Shown here in pieces: positions 18,228-26,131 of a stretch of DNA of 64,000 nt. Under the pieces are notes generated by a model. The model was not told the DNA's origin and did not search any database. It saw only the letters and a list, made by a program, of their open reading frames with translations. Position 1 is the first letter of the stretch; each line of letters begins with the position of its first letter. The stretch lies in contig NZ_SOHL01000003.1 of assembly GCF_004403985.1 (NCBI RefSeq), positions 73,212 to 137,211 of the forward strand, given 5' to 3'. The position numbers and the translations under genes were made by a program. This DNA is from Cryobacterium gelidum (GTDB lineage Bacteria > Actinomycetota > Actinomycetes > Actinomycetales > Microbacteriaceae).

Positions 18228-19016
18228 ATGAGTGAATTCGTAACAACATCCGAGGGCGATCGGGTCGCCTTCGACCGACGGGGATCCGGTCCCGCGCTGA
18301 TCTTTATTGCCGGAGCCGGACCCTTCCGGGCCATCGACCCGTCAACAACGACGACCGCGGAGTTGGCGGCACAGTTAGGCATCTCGACGATCGTCTATGA
18401 CCGTTTGGGTCGCGGCGAAAGCATGGTTGACGGGCGGATCGACCTCGAGCGGGAACTTGCTGCTGTTGTGGCGCTTCTCGAAATCGCTGGCGGAAGTGCT
18501 GTATTGTGTGGGCACTCCTCCGGCTGCTCGATCGCTTTGGCGGCTGCCGTATCAGGCCTGCCGGTCGACGGACTTGTCCTCTGGGAGGCACCGCTTGGGC
18601 CACAGGACGGCGAGGCGCGGGAATGGGCCGACGAAGTGGACCGACGAATCTCCGCAGGTGACCTTGAGGGTGCCTTGATCCACTACATGAAAGACATGCC
18701 GCCGGAGTTCCTCGCCGGTGTGCGCACCTCTCAGATGTGGCCGGGCCTGGTTGCCCAAGTTGGTAGCCTCCGCCCCGACGGGGAATCGCTCGCGTGGGCC
18801 GAGTCTGCGCCGCTCCCAGAATTGTTTGCCAGCATCAGGGTTCCCGTTGAGGTGCTGATTGGTCAGGAGACTTTCCCGGTGATGATCACGGCGGCCGACG
18901 CGATCGTCGCGGCGATACCCGGCGCGACACAGAAGCGGATGCCAGGCGCCAACCACTCGTGGGAGCCCGAGCCGATGGCCGTCGAACTTGCCGCGTTCGT
19001 CACATCGTCGAAATGA
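18228..19016 (+). CDS. Alpha/beta-fold hydrolase
   Basis: A 262-residue hydrolase with the nucleophile elbow GHSSG (about residues 95-99), an oxyanion region near IAGAGPFR, and a C-terminal catalytic His in PGANHSWEPEP. The acid residue is expected in the EVLIGQETFPV region. Substrate unknown. ATG 18228 follows AAGGAAC. It is in the same direction as the DUF1905 gene and YciI gene and is probably controlled by the divergent TetR regulator. Confidence 0.85.
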   Translation: MSEFVTTSEGDRVAFDRRGSGPALIFIAGAGPFRAIDPSTTTTAELAAQLGISTIVYDRLGRGESMVDGRIDLERELAAVVALLEIAGGSAVLCGHSSGCSIALAAAVSGLPVDGLVLWEAPLGPQDGEAREWADEVDRRISAGDLEGALIHYMKDMPPEFLAGVRTSQMWPGLVAQVGSLRPDGESLAWAESAPLPELFASIRVPVEVLIGQETFPVMITAADAIVAAIPGATQKRMPGANHSWEPEPMAVELAAFVTSSK

Positions 19017-19062
19017 CACCCATGCACGTTGAGATGAGCCACCGTATCGAAGGAGAGGTCCA

Positions 19063-19407
19063 TTGAAATTCCTGCTGACGCTTTACAACAATGCCAACAC
19101 GATAGCAGCCATCGAAGGTCCTGATCGGGAGGAGTTCCGAAAGGTTCACGACGACATCCAGAAAGAGCTCGCGGCCGAGGGAGCGCTCATCGACACCAGC
19201 GAGTTGAGCGTGGTCGAGGCAACCGTCGTCCGCACACACGAAGGAGCGACGACCCGCACCGATGGCCCATTCACGAAAGGCCAGGACTTTGTCGGTGGCT
19301 ACTACCTGACCGAGTGCGGTCATCTTGAGCGAGCCGCTGAACTCGCCGGTCGATTCGTCGAGGCGAGGTTCGCACCGATAGAAGAGCGCGCCCTCGTGCA
19401 TGGCTGA
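19063..19407 (+). CDS. YCII-related (DGPF-type) protein
   Basis: A 114-residue protein of the YciI/DGPF family. The conserved block TRTDGPFTKGQDFVGGYYL carries the DGPF tetrad, and the N-terminus KFLLTLYNN is typical. The family has a ferredoxin-like fold, and a few members are catalytic. TTG 19063 was chosen because GGAGAGG lies just upstream. It is the last gene of the tetR-divergent unit; a hairpin follows. Confidence 0.85.
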   Translation: MKFLLTLYNNANTIAAIEGPDREEFRKVHDDIQKELAAEGALIDTSELSVVEATVVRTHEGATTRTDGPFTKGQDFVGGYYLTECGHLERAAELAGRFVEARFAPIEERALVHG

Positions 19408-19435
19408 TCGAAAACCACTTCGTCCTCAGCACCGC

Positions 19436-19457
19436 CCGCTCAGGGTTTCGCGAGCGG
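19436..19457. terminator. Hairpin between convergent genes, related to the island repeats
   Basis: CCGCTC (19436-19441) pairs with GAGCGG (19452-19457). Read on the minus strand it resembles the dispersed island repeat (GAAACCCTGAGCGGG versus GAACCCCTAGCGGG), so it may be a divergent, reversed copy. Confidence 0.45.
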
Positions 19458-19462
19458 ACACC

Positions 19463-20014
19463 CTATGCGTGTTCCTGGACGTCGACGAGCCAGCCCTCTA
19501 GGGAGCGTCGGCGTTTCTCGGGTCGTGGACCGGCGAACTCTCCGACGTCGGGAAGCGGTTCGTCACCTTCATCGATGCGCAGCCGAACGCCCTGAGCCGG
19601 GGTCAACATCGCTGTATTCGGAACTGGCTCGACCTCGATCATGTATCGCGAGGGCGAAGTTGCGAGGAACGCCCCATTGTCGAAATAGCGGCCGACCATC
19701 GCCCCCTCGTCGCCGTCTGACGCCTTGATCGATGCCGGCGGGGCGCCGTGGCCGGGCCGACGTAGTGACCGACGCTCGACGACGTCCTGCGTGACCGCAT
19801 GTACCGCGACGGCCCTGCCGCGCACACGATCGGTGAACTCCTCTTCATGGTGCGACTCCATGGCGTCCACCGTGGCGACAAGTTCCATTCCGAGCATGTC
19901 AGCGACAGCAGCGTGCGGCGTTCGCGTATCGATACCGAAGTCGACCTCATCGCCGACGGCAAAAGGATCGCCGCAGCACGCCCATTCCCATTCCGTCAAC
20001 CACACGCGCGTCAT
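19463..20014 (-). CDS. DUF6578-like hypothetical protein
   Basis: A 183-residue soluble protein. Its N-terminus VWLTEWEWACCGDPFAVGDE matches the Cys-Cys-Gly pattern I recall for DUF6578; the function is unknown. ATG 20014 is chosen over upstream in-frame starts because a TAGCGT box lies 7 nt before it and the family begins here. The C-terminal part is Arg/Glu-rich. Convergent with the YciI gene. Confidence 0.7.
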   Translation of the reverse strand: MTRVWLTEWEWACCGDPFAVGDEVDFGIDTRTPHAAVADMLGMELVATVDAMESHHEEEFTDRVRGRAVAVHAVTQDVVERRSLRRPGHGAPPASIKASDGDEGAMVGRYFDNGAFLATSPSRYMIEVEPVPNTAMLTPAQGVRLRIDEGDEPLPDVGEFAGPRPEKRRRSLEGWLVDVQEHA

Positions 20015-20021
20015 AATGCCC

Positions 20022-20027
20022 ACGCTA
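20022..20027 (-). promoter_or_regulatory. -10 box TAGCGT, leaderless promoter
   Basis: TAGCGT on the minus strand ends 7 nt before ATG 20014. Confidence 0.45.
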
Positions 20028-20105
20028 GCCGAACACGCGCCGACGAGCCGAAGCCTTTGAGGATCCACCGCCGGAACCTCGTACCAGTTCAACTCAGGGT
20101 TCGTC

Positions 20106-20927
20106 TTGAGGGCGACGATGGCCTTGGCCACCCGAGCCATAAACTGGGGCAATGGCATTGACCGAGACACAATCCCGTCACCTCACGCCGTGAAACAGCC
20201 TGCGAAGCCAGCTAGTTCGCCCATCAATGCTTTGCCTCTGCGGCGCGTTGAGGAGTACCCGCCCAATCGCATGGATCGCGCAGCGTGGCCGGCTACCCTC
20301 GCGCCGGTACGACGGCTCCTGGACGATGGGCTCGAGCTGGGACCGATGACGATCCTTGTTGGCGACAACGGCTCAGGCAAGTCAACCTTGGTGGAGGCCA
20401 TCGCAATGGCATTTGGTATGAACGCCGAGGGCGGATCCACCAACGCCATGACTCGCACTTATCCTTCCGAGTCCAACCTCGCCGACCATTTACAACTCGT
20501 TCGCGGCGGCGGAGCATCGCGGCGGGGATTCTTCCTGCGGGCGGAAACGATGCACGGACTCTTCACCTATCTTGAGTCGATCGGCGATACTGGCTCGTTT
20601 CACCAACGCAGCCACGGTGAGTCATTTCTGGACTTGGTGGTGGCCCGGTCTGAAATGCACGGGCTTTGGATTCTTGATGAGCCCGAGTCTGCGCTCTCTC
20701 TTCCTGGCTGTCTCGCACTCATCGGTCTCCTCCGTGATCTCATCAATGGCGGATCGCAAGTTCTTCTCTCGACGCACTCCCCAGTGCTGGCTGCCTACCC
20801 CGATGCGGATCGGTATGAGATTGGTGAGTGGGGTATCCGTGCCTGTGAATACGATGACCTCGACCTCGTGCGGAACTGGCGTGCATTCTTGGACGCCCCT
20901 GAACGATTCCTCCGCCACACAACCTAA
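20106..20927 (+). CDS. AAA-type ATPase (predicted ATPase, SMC/Rad50-like head)
   Basis: A stand-alone ABC-like ATPase of up to 273 residues, with Walker A GDNGSGKST, the signature-like HGESFLDLV, Walker B LWILDEPESALS and a switch His in LSTHSPVLAA. The architecture matches small predicted ATPases (COG3910 type), and no nuclease or TOPRIM domain is present. The start is uncertain: the first ATG is 20106, but GTG 20190 would begin nearer the conserved region. It is alone on its strand within the island, and its function is unknown. Confidence 0.75.
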   Translation: MRATMALATRAINWGNGIDRDTIPSPHAVKQPAKPASSPINALPLRRVEEYPPNRMDRAAWPATLAPVRRLLDDGLELGPMTILVGDNGSGKSTLVEAIAMAFGMNAEGGSTNAMTRTYPSESNLADHLQLVRGGGASRRGFFLRAETMHGLFTYLESIGDTGSFHQRSHGESFLDLVVARSEMHGLWILDEPESALSLPGCLALIGLLRDLINGGSQVLLSTHSPVLAAYPDADRYEIGEWGIRACEYDDLDLVRNWRAFLDAPERFLRHTT

Positions 20928-20935
20928 ATCGTCGC

Positions 20936-20953
20936 GTATGAGGTTCCCCATAC
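20936..20953 (+). terminator. Hairpin after the ATPase gene
   Basis: GTATGAGG and CCCCATAC-type arms (20936-20943, 20946-20953) pair with one mismatch. AGGACGG follows, a possible distant relative of the island repeats. Confidence 0.35.
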
Positions 20954-21080
20954 AGGACGGCAGCAAGGGTCGACGTCGGTGTGGATGATTTGTGCAGGCG
21001 AGGACGGAAAATGACACTGGTGCTAAACGATCAATTCCGGAGAAGCTTCAAATGCGAGACACGTTCCTGGCGTGAGCCGG

Positions 21081-21109
21081 TTGACGAATCCCTGCCCTTC
21101 AAGAATAAT
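21081..21109 (+). promoter_or_regulatory. Sigma-70-type promoter of the ArsR gene
   Basis: TTGACG (21081-21086) and AATAAT (21104-21109) are separated by 17 nt, just upstream of GTG 21117. Confidence 0.55.
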
Positions 21110-21124
21110 TAGGCATGTGCCTAA
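21109..21124. promoter_or_regulatory. Palindrome over the ArsR start codon, likely operator
   Basis: TTAGGCA (21109-21115) and TGCCTAA (21118-21124) are perfect arms around TG. The site overlaps the end of the -10 box and the GTG start, so a bound ArsR dimer would block its own expression. Confidence 0.6.
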
Positions 21125-21455
21125 GTATCACGACGAGCTCGATGCCGTGCTCCGCGCTCTCGCGGATCCGACGCGCCGGGCCGTCGTGGAACGGTTGGCG
21201 AAGGCCCCAGCAGTCGTGTCCGAACTCGCGGCACCGTTCTCGATGGCGTTGCCGTCGCTCATGCAGCACCTGTGCGTCCTCGAGAACGCGGGACTGGTCA
21301 CGTCACAGAAGCATGGGCGCGTCCGCACCGTGAGCCTGCGACCGGGCGCCCTCGACGTCCTACACCTGTGGCTCGGCGAGCAACGAACCCCCACCGAACA
21401 CCAAGCCGACCGGCTCGGCATCCACATGACCCGTACCACCCCGAAGGAAACCTGA
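21117..21455 (+). CDS. ArsR-family winged-helix regulator
   Basis: A 112-residue ArsR/SmtB-type repressor: LDAVLRALADPTRRAVVERL followed by the winged helix (VSELAAPFSMALPSLMQHLC, VLENAGLVTSQKHGRVRTV). No CxC metal site is visible, so the effector is probably not a metal. GTG 21117 begins the family core and sits inside the palindromic operator. Its stop is 1 nt before the DHFR-like gene start, so the two are co-transcribed, an arrangement typical of ArsR with small activator or reductase partners. Confidence 0.85.
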   Translation: MPKYHDELDAVLRALADPTRRAVVERLAKAPAVVSELAAPFSMALPSLMQHLCVLENAGLVTSQKHGRVRTVSLRPGALDVLHLWLGEQRTPTEHQADRLGIHMTRTTPKET

Positions 21456-21456
21456 C

Positions 21457-22104
21457 GTGACCCGCGTTCGCATCGACCTGTTCCTCTCGCTGGACGGCTA
21501 TACCTCGACGACCGACCACGCCCTCGAAAATCCGATGGGTGAGGACTGGGGGCGCCTCACTGCGGCCTACGCCGCGACCCGCACTTTCCACGAGCGCGTC
21601 TTCGACGACGCCAGCGGCAACGGCACGACCGGCATCGACGACTCCTACGCCGCCGCGTTCTTCGAGGGCGTCGGCGCCGAGATCATGGGCGCGACCATGT
21701 TCGGCCTGCACTCGTTTCCCGACGATCCGGACTGGAAGGGCTGGTGGGGTGGCCAGCCGCCGTTCGGCACCCCGGTCTACGTCCTCACCCACACCGCACC
21801 GCGTCCGTCGATCCCGATGGAGGGCGGAACAACGTTCCACTTCCGCAACGCCGCAATTGAGGACGTGCTCGCGGAGGCGACCGAGGCTGCCGGCGGCCTG
21901 GACGTGCGCGTCGGCGGTGGAGTCGGCACCGCGCGCGACTTCCTGCGCGCCGGCGTGGTCGATCACTTGCATCTCATGGTCGCCCCGATCCTCCTCGGCC
22001 GGGGCACTCGACTGTGGGACGACCTGCCCAGCCTCGACCTCACCCACAAGGTAACAACGGAAGTGGCCGAGAGTGGCACGATCCACGTTGACTTCGCACG
22101 ATAG
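21457..22104 (+). CDS. Dihydrofolate reductase-like (RibD C-terminal) protein
   Basis: A 215-residue protein of the RibD_C/DHFR-like family: VRIDLFLSLDGYT at the start, the GGGVGTARDFLRAG nucleotide-binding stretch, and HLHLMVAPILLGRGTRLWDD. These proteins are common stand-alone NADPH-binding reductases without known substrate. GTG 21457 directly follows the ArsR stop. The pair is a typical self-regulated reductase unit. Confidence 0.87.
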   Translation: MTRVRIDLFLSLDGYTSTTDHALENPMGEDWGRLTAAYAATRTFHERVFDDASGNGTTGIDDSYAAAFFEGVGAEIMGATMFGLHSFPDDPDWKGWWGGQPPFGTPVYVLTHTAPRPSIPMEGGTTFHFRNAAIEDVLAEATEAAGGLDVRVGGGVGTARDFLRAGVVDHLHLMVAPILLGRGTRLWDDLPSLDLTHKVTTEVAESGTIHVDFAR

Positions 22105-22113
22105 GACGCACTC

Positions 22114-22506
22114 ATGACGATCGAATGCCGACTCGCCCGCGCCGGGTTCACCCTGACCCGCGACTACCCCGTTCCTCTCGACGACGACCACACCAAGAAT
22201 CACTCATTCCTCATGGACTCCGACGGCGCATGGTCCCTATCTTCGGCTTACGACGTGACGCACGCCTACAACCCGAAAAGTATCTGGACCTCGCAGCATT
22301 TGATGAGCGTCAACGGCAAGTTCTCCGACGCCGAGTTTAAAGACTTCGTCGTCGTCTCCGAACGGCACGGCTTCGAGCGAGCCACATCGATCATTGCGGA
22401 GGTCAACGATGCGGTGGCGTCTTGGTCGGAGCACGCTGCCGAGGCAGGTATCCCGGCGGCGGCGCAGGCAGAGGTGGCAGCGGACTTGCGGAGTATCCGC
22501 CGGTAG
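22114..22506 (+). pseudogene. HipA C-terminal remnant
   Basis: The frame encodes the 3' part of a HipA-type Ser/Thr kinase: DDDHTKNHSFLMDSDGAWSL, SSAYDVTHAYNPKSIW, TSQHLMSVNGKFSDAEF..., where DDHTKN is the catalytic-loop Asp region and the following Asp the metal ligand. The N-terminal two-thirds of HipA and the HipB antitoxin are absent. The first ~20 residues (MTIECRLARAGF...) do not look like HipA and may be unrelated fused sequence. It follows the reductase gene by 9 nt. An inactive toxin remnant is most likely. Confidence 0.7.
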
Positions 22507-22921
22507 CGAGCGGGCGTCGCGCATAGAGAACAATTTCACTTAACGTGAGGACAGTCATTTGTTTGTAGACCAAGATTCGAGATAGCCGCGGGTCACGGCG
22601 ACTCAATCAGCGCTAGCAGTTTGGAAAGCTGGAGCTCGCCATCGAAATACATCGAGTCTGATCTGAGTAGGCAGTTTCTCCGAACTGGGTGGCAGAAATC
22701 CGAACGGGCGTGTCGCGTGACACGAGGTGTCGCGTGACAGTCCATTTCGGACATTTTGCCAGCTCCGGACTCCCGGAATTCCGCGGAAGTCGCCATTGCC
22801 TAATCCGAAAGTCTTGCCACCGTACTTCGGACACGCGACAGCGTTGAGCTTTCTTGGCGGTTTACAGAGCGTTGGGCCATCTTGCCGACGGGCCTCTTAT
22901 TTGGAGTGTATTGAGAGCACC
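22507..22921. other. 415-bp stretch without a supported gene
   Basis: No convincing coding region. It contains the doubled TGTCGCGTGACA motif described separately and a lower GC content than the flanks. Confidence 0.5.
22711..22739. repeat. Two copies of TGTCGCGTGACA
   Basis: The 12-mer TGTCGCGTGACA occurs at 22,711-22,722 and 22,728-22,739. Each copy has TGTC/GACA inverted ends, so the pair could be an operator whose gene has been lost. Confidence 0.5.
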
Positions 22922-23077
22922 GTGGCCGACTCCGTCTGGCGACGCCAAATCCGCGAGGGCGACGGAGATCATCCGGACGCCAACGGCTACGAGCATCTTG
23001 CCGCGATCATCGAAACGCCACTCCTTGAGCGGCTCAGCCCGTACGGCATCGGCGCGTCCCGAAACTTAGGCCTCTAG
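22922..23077 (+). pseudogene. GDSL/SGNH-type esterase C-terminal remnant
   Basis: The last ~50 codons (VADSVWRRQIREGDGDHPDA, NGYEHLAAIIETPLL...) match the C-terminal block of SGNH hydrolases, where the Asp-x-x-His catalytic pair lies (DGDHPD). No upstream hydrolase core (GDSL, GxND) is found in any frame. It is a 3' fragment; the assignment rests on this one motif. Confidence 0.5.
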
Positions 23078-23096
23078 GAATCGACATTTAAAACCT

Positions 23097-23125
23097 TCCG
23101 TAAGCCGAACCCTCACCGGGACGGA
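23097..23125 (+). repeat. Island hairpin repeat, copy a
   Basis: Contains CGTAAGCCGAACCCT and CCGGGACGGA. The outer stem TCCGT/ACGGA differs from other copies by paired changes. Confidence 0.6.
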
Positions 23126-23269
23126 CGTGGATCGGCTCGCTTGCGCGCTGAGCAGTACGGAAAAATCGTGGCGGGCACCAGTCGCGGTCCAATTGAGTGT
23201 GGGCCGTCGTCGTTTCGGCGCCAGGTGGACATATTCAGTGTGTAGACATCCCCGATGTAAGGAGTTCCT

Positions 23270-23872
23270 ATGGATCCGTCCTCGAGTTTTCGCGACGATG
23301 CACTCAACGATCTGCTCGATCGCGCCGCGGCGCCGGCGCCACTCTCGGCGCTGATGACAGACGCAGCCTTGCAAGAAGCCACTCGAGCTGCGCGTTTTGA
23401 AGCCGCTCGGGATGTCAAGAGTCGTCTGGGCCGGCGGCTTGCCATTTCCGGCGTCGCGCTCGCACTGGTCCTCGGGGGTACCGGGGTCGCGGCCGCCGTC
23501 ACGAACTTTGAGTGGCCTTCCTGGGCGCAACAGCCGGACGCGACGATGCAGATCACTCTTCCCAGCGGCGCGCAGTGCGAGTACCTGATCGGGAACCTGC
23601 AGAACGCAGATCCCGAGATCATGGACGCGGCCCGCGCCTTCTTTGCCTCTGCACCCGTTCCGACGACTGCGCAGGTCGACGCACGAGTCGTTGCCGTCCA
23701 CGGGGAAACACTGGCACAGACTCCTGAAGGCGACCGCGACCGCCGATACTCCTCGGGGGTGGTGGGTGTGATGGCCGACGAGCTGGACGCCGACCTCCAA
23801 CAGCACGGGTTCGACAGCGCTCAGCGACCTTATTTCGAGGGCGTCATCACCTGCGAGGGCACGAATCAGTGA
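23270..23872 (+). CDS. Single-pass membrane protein preceding an ECF sigma gene
   Basis: A 200-residue protein with a cytoplasmic N-terminus (about 55 residues, helical), one transmembrane segment (about residues 60-80, LAISGVALALVLGGTGVAAAV) and an extracytoplasmic domain with two cysteines. The layout is that of a membrane anti-sigma factor, though no zinc-finger motif is present. ATG 23270 follows TAAGGAG. Its stop overlaps the start of the sigma gene by 4 nt, so the two are translationally coupled. Usual sigma/anti-sigma order is reversed here. Confidence 0.7.
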   Translation: MDPSSSFRDDALNDLLDRAAAPAPLSALMTDAALQEATRAARFEAARDVKSRLGRRLAISGVALALVLGGTGVAAAVTNFEWPSWAQQPDATMQITLPSGAQCEYLIGNLQNADPEIMDAARAFFASAPVPTTAQVDARVVAVHGETLAQTPEGDRDRRYSSGVVGVMADELDADLQQHGFDSAQRPYFEGVITCEGTNQ

Positions 23873-24384
23873 GCGCTGTTCGTAGGGCACGCGACGAACG
23901 CCTCACCAACGCACTGGACCAAAACGCGAGAGACTTGCTGCGGTACCTCGAACGCCGCGTCGGGAGCAACGACGCGCCGGACGCCCTTTCGGACACCATG
24001 ATCGCCGCGTGGAAAGGCGCGGCGAGAGTCCCGACCAATCCCGTCGAGGCACGAATGTGGCTATTCGGGATCGCACGCAATGTCGTCCTCAACCACTCAC
24101 GTGGAGAACGGCGCCGTTCGCGCCTCGCCGAGCGCCTACGCGAGTCAGTGGGTGTGCTGCCTCCCAACAACGATGCCGCTGCCGGTCTCGACGTTCTGGA
24201 CGCGATCCAACGCCTCGACCCGGACCTCGCGGAAGTCATTCGCGCAGTCCACTGGGACGGGTTTAGCTTGGCGGAGATTAGCCAGTATCTGGGGTTGCCG
24301 GCGTCGACGGTCCGCAGTCGGTACCATCGCGCGAAGCGGGAATTAGCCCACGTTCTGGGCAGCCAGGTCGAGCTCATTCAATGA
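23869..24384 (+). CDS. ECF-type sigma factor
   Basis: A 171-residue sigma-70 family protein with a region 2 (LLRYLERRVGSNDAPDALSD, TMIAAWKG...ARMWLFGIARNVVLNH) and region 4 (LDPDLAEVIRAVHWDGFSLAE, ISQYLGLPASTVRSRYHRAK). The GTG/ATG start overlaps the membrane protein gene by 4 nt. No TGAAC-type element was seen upstream. The pair is an island-encoded signalling module of unknown input. Confidence 0.85.
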   Translation: MSAVRRARDERLTNALDQNARDLLRYLERRVGSNDAPDALSDTMIAAWKGAARVPTNPVEARMWLFGIARNVVLNHSRGERRRSRLAERLRESVGVLPPNNDAAAGLDVLDAIQRLDPDLAEVIRAVHWDGFSLAEISQYLGLPASTVRSRYHRAKRELAHVLGSQVELIQ

Positions 24385-24544
24385 GACTCCACAAGACGGT
24401 CGACCCAGCCGCCGTCGAACTGACCGGCACTACGTCGATCGAGATTCCAACGACCTATACCGAGCTCGATCAGGATGCGGTACTGAGGCGCGCTGCTCGG
24501 CTTACGCCCTGACCGCCAGGCACCGGCGCGCGGCGCAGAACACC

Positions 24545-24570
24545 GCCCGTAACGCGAACCCCTAACGGGC
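24545..24570 (+). repeat. Island hairpin repeat, copy b
   Basis: GCCCGT (24545-24550) pairs with ACGGGC (24565-24570); the interior is AACGCGAACCCCTA. It overlaps the stop of the EamA gene. Confidence 0.6.
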
Positions 24571-25443
24571 AGGCTCCTCGGCAAGTGTTTTTGAAGCACG
24601 GGCAGCTTGTGCGGGTTTGGAAATGATGGCGGCGGAGATTGAACTGAGGACGATGACGATCCCGGCTATCTGCATTGGGGTGAGGTTCTCGCTGGCGATT
24701 AGCCAGCCGAGGAGGATGGCTACGACGGGGCTGAGTAAGCCAAGGAAAGCCGTGGTGCTTGCGGCAAGCCGTGCGATTCCACGAAACCACATGACGTAGG
24801 CGAACGCTGTACCGATGACCGAGAGATAGGTGTATCCAATAATGTTCGGCGGTGTCAGCGGAGCGATGGGAAGGCCCTCGATCACGAGCATAAGGACCAG
24901 GAGGGAGAGGCCTCCTGCGATGAGCTGCCATGCAGTGGTCGTGAGCGGGGGCGCGGGCTGTCCCCATTTTTTGGTCAGCACGATCCCGGATGCCATGGAG
25001 AGTGTTCCGCCGATAGCGGCCAGTAGGCCGACGGCGTCGAGGCGGGCTTGGGCTTGGAGCACGATGAGGCACACGCCGATCAGGCCGGTAGCGCCGGCGG
25101 TGACCACCCGGCTTGTCAATCGCTCGTGGAGCACGCGGCTGGCCAGAAGGGCGATGACGAGTGGCTGAATCCCTCCCATGATTGCGGCCACACCGCCAGG
25201 GAGTCGGTAGGCCGCGATGAAGAGCAACGCAAAAAACGCTCCGATGTTGAGCATGCCAAGGACCCAAGATTTCCACCACCATGCGCCGCGTGGCAACCTT
25301 CGGCAGAGTATGAGTAGGAGGATTCCCGCAGGAAGTGCGCGCAACGTAGCCGCGAGCAGTGGCCGATCCTCCGGCAGTAGCATCGTGGTTGTCAGGTAGG
25401 TCGTGCCCCAAAGCGCCGGGGCCAAGGCTGTTGTTACCAACAT
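24562..25443 (-). CDS. EamA/DMT-family transporter
   Basis: A 293-residue inner-membrane protein with ten predicted hydrophobic segments arranged as two EamA repeats (first ALWGTTYLTTTMLL..., second TTAWQLIAGGLSLLVLMLVI...). Members export amino acids, drugs or metabolites. ATG 25443 was chosen; GTG 25464 upstream lies inside the operator and at the predicted transcription start. It is divergent from the marR gene and shares the double operator, so it is very likely the regulator's target. Confidence 0.88.
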   Translation of the reverse strand: MLVTTALAPALWGTTYLTTTMLLPEDRPLLAATLRALPAGILLLILCRRLPRGAWWWKSWVLGMLNIGAFFALLFIAAYRLPGGVAAIMGGIQPLVIALLASRVLHERLTSRVVTAGATGLIGVCLIVLQAQARLDAVGLLAAIGGTLSMASGIVLTKKWGQPAPPLTTTAWQLIAGGLSLLVLMLVIEGLPIAPLTPPNIIGYTYLSVIGTAFAYVMWFRGIARLAASTTAFLGLLSPVVAILLGWLIASENLTPMQIAGIVIVLSSISAAIISKPAQAARASKTLAEEPAR

Positions 25444-25452
25444 GAAAGTTCG

Positions 25453-25493
25453 ATTGCTAAGCACTTAGCCATTATACCTAAGTGCTTAGCAAT
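25453..25493. promoter_or_regulatory. Double MarR operator with overlapping divergent promoters
   Basis: ATTGCTAAGCACTTAG (25453-25468) and CTAAGTGCTTAGCAAT (25478-25493) are perfect 16-bp inverted repeats around a 9-nt spacer. Each arm is itself a near-palindrome (GCTAAG-2-CTTAGC). The spacer holds TATAAT on the minus strand (25476-25471), the probable -10 of the eamA gene. Confidence 0.8.
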
Positions 25494-25496
25494 TGG

Positions 25497-25502
25497 TACT
25501 AT
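25497..25502 (+). promoter_or_regulatory. -10 box TACTAT, leaderless marR promoter
   Basis: TACTAT ends 6 nt before ATG 25509 and begins 4 nt after the operator. Confidence 0.6.
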
Positions 25503-25508
25503 GACTCT

Positions 25509-25997
25509 ATGCCGGACCAAGTCGATCGAATCATTGAACAGTGGAATACAGAAAAGCCCGACCTTGATGTCTCACCGATGGCCGTCGTCGGTCGATTAAG
25601 TCGCACCGCCCTCGTCGTGGAATCGCGACTGGCCAGTACGTTTGCCCAGCACGGTTTGGATGCTGCTTCCTTTGACGTGCTCGCAACTCTCCTGCGAAGC
25701 GGTGCCCCCTATCGGATCGCCCCGCTGGAGCTGGCACGTGAGGCCATGATTTCAACAAGCGCAGTGGCCCAGCGACTGAACAAATTGGAGAGCCGGGGGT
25801 TTGTCGTGCGCCAGGCAAACCCTGACGACGGCCGTGGCACACTCGTCGCGCTCACCGATGTTGGAAGAGATCTTATCGAGACGGCATTGCCAGATCACCT
25901 CGAAACCGAGCGCGCCATCACCGCCGTCCTCAGCCTCGCGGAGCAGACACTGCTCGCGGAACTCCTGCAGCGACTCAGCACCGCAGCCAGTTTTTGA
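25509..25997 (+). CDS. MarR-family transcriptional regulator
   Basis: A 162-residue winged-helix repressor: AASFDVLATLLRSGAPYRI, PLELAREAMISTSAVAQRLN, KLESRGFVVRQANPDDGRG, the last being the wing with the usual DxRG pattern. ATG 25509 is probably the first transcribed base. The double palindrome between it and the divergent EamA gene indicates auto-repression and control of the transporter. The 3' end is 3 nt from an alternative upstream reading of the next gene. Confidence 0.9.
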   Translation: MPDQVDRIIEQWNTEKPDLDVSPMAVVGRLSRTALVVESRLASTFAQHGLDAASFDVLATLLRSGAPYRIAPLELAREAMISTSAVAQRLNKLESRGFVVRQANPDDGRGTLVALTDVGRDLIETALPDHLETERAITAVLSLAEQTLLAELLQRLSTAASF

Positions 25998-26131
25998 TGA
26001 TTTCCCTGTCCGGAAAAGCATTCTCCGACCACCGTGTCTTCGAGCGCCACTCACAGACGATGCAACCACGGTCAGTCCCGTTGGACGAACCCTCTGCGGG
26101 CCATGCACCAACAGCGCGGGAAACTATCCTC

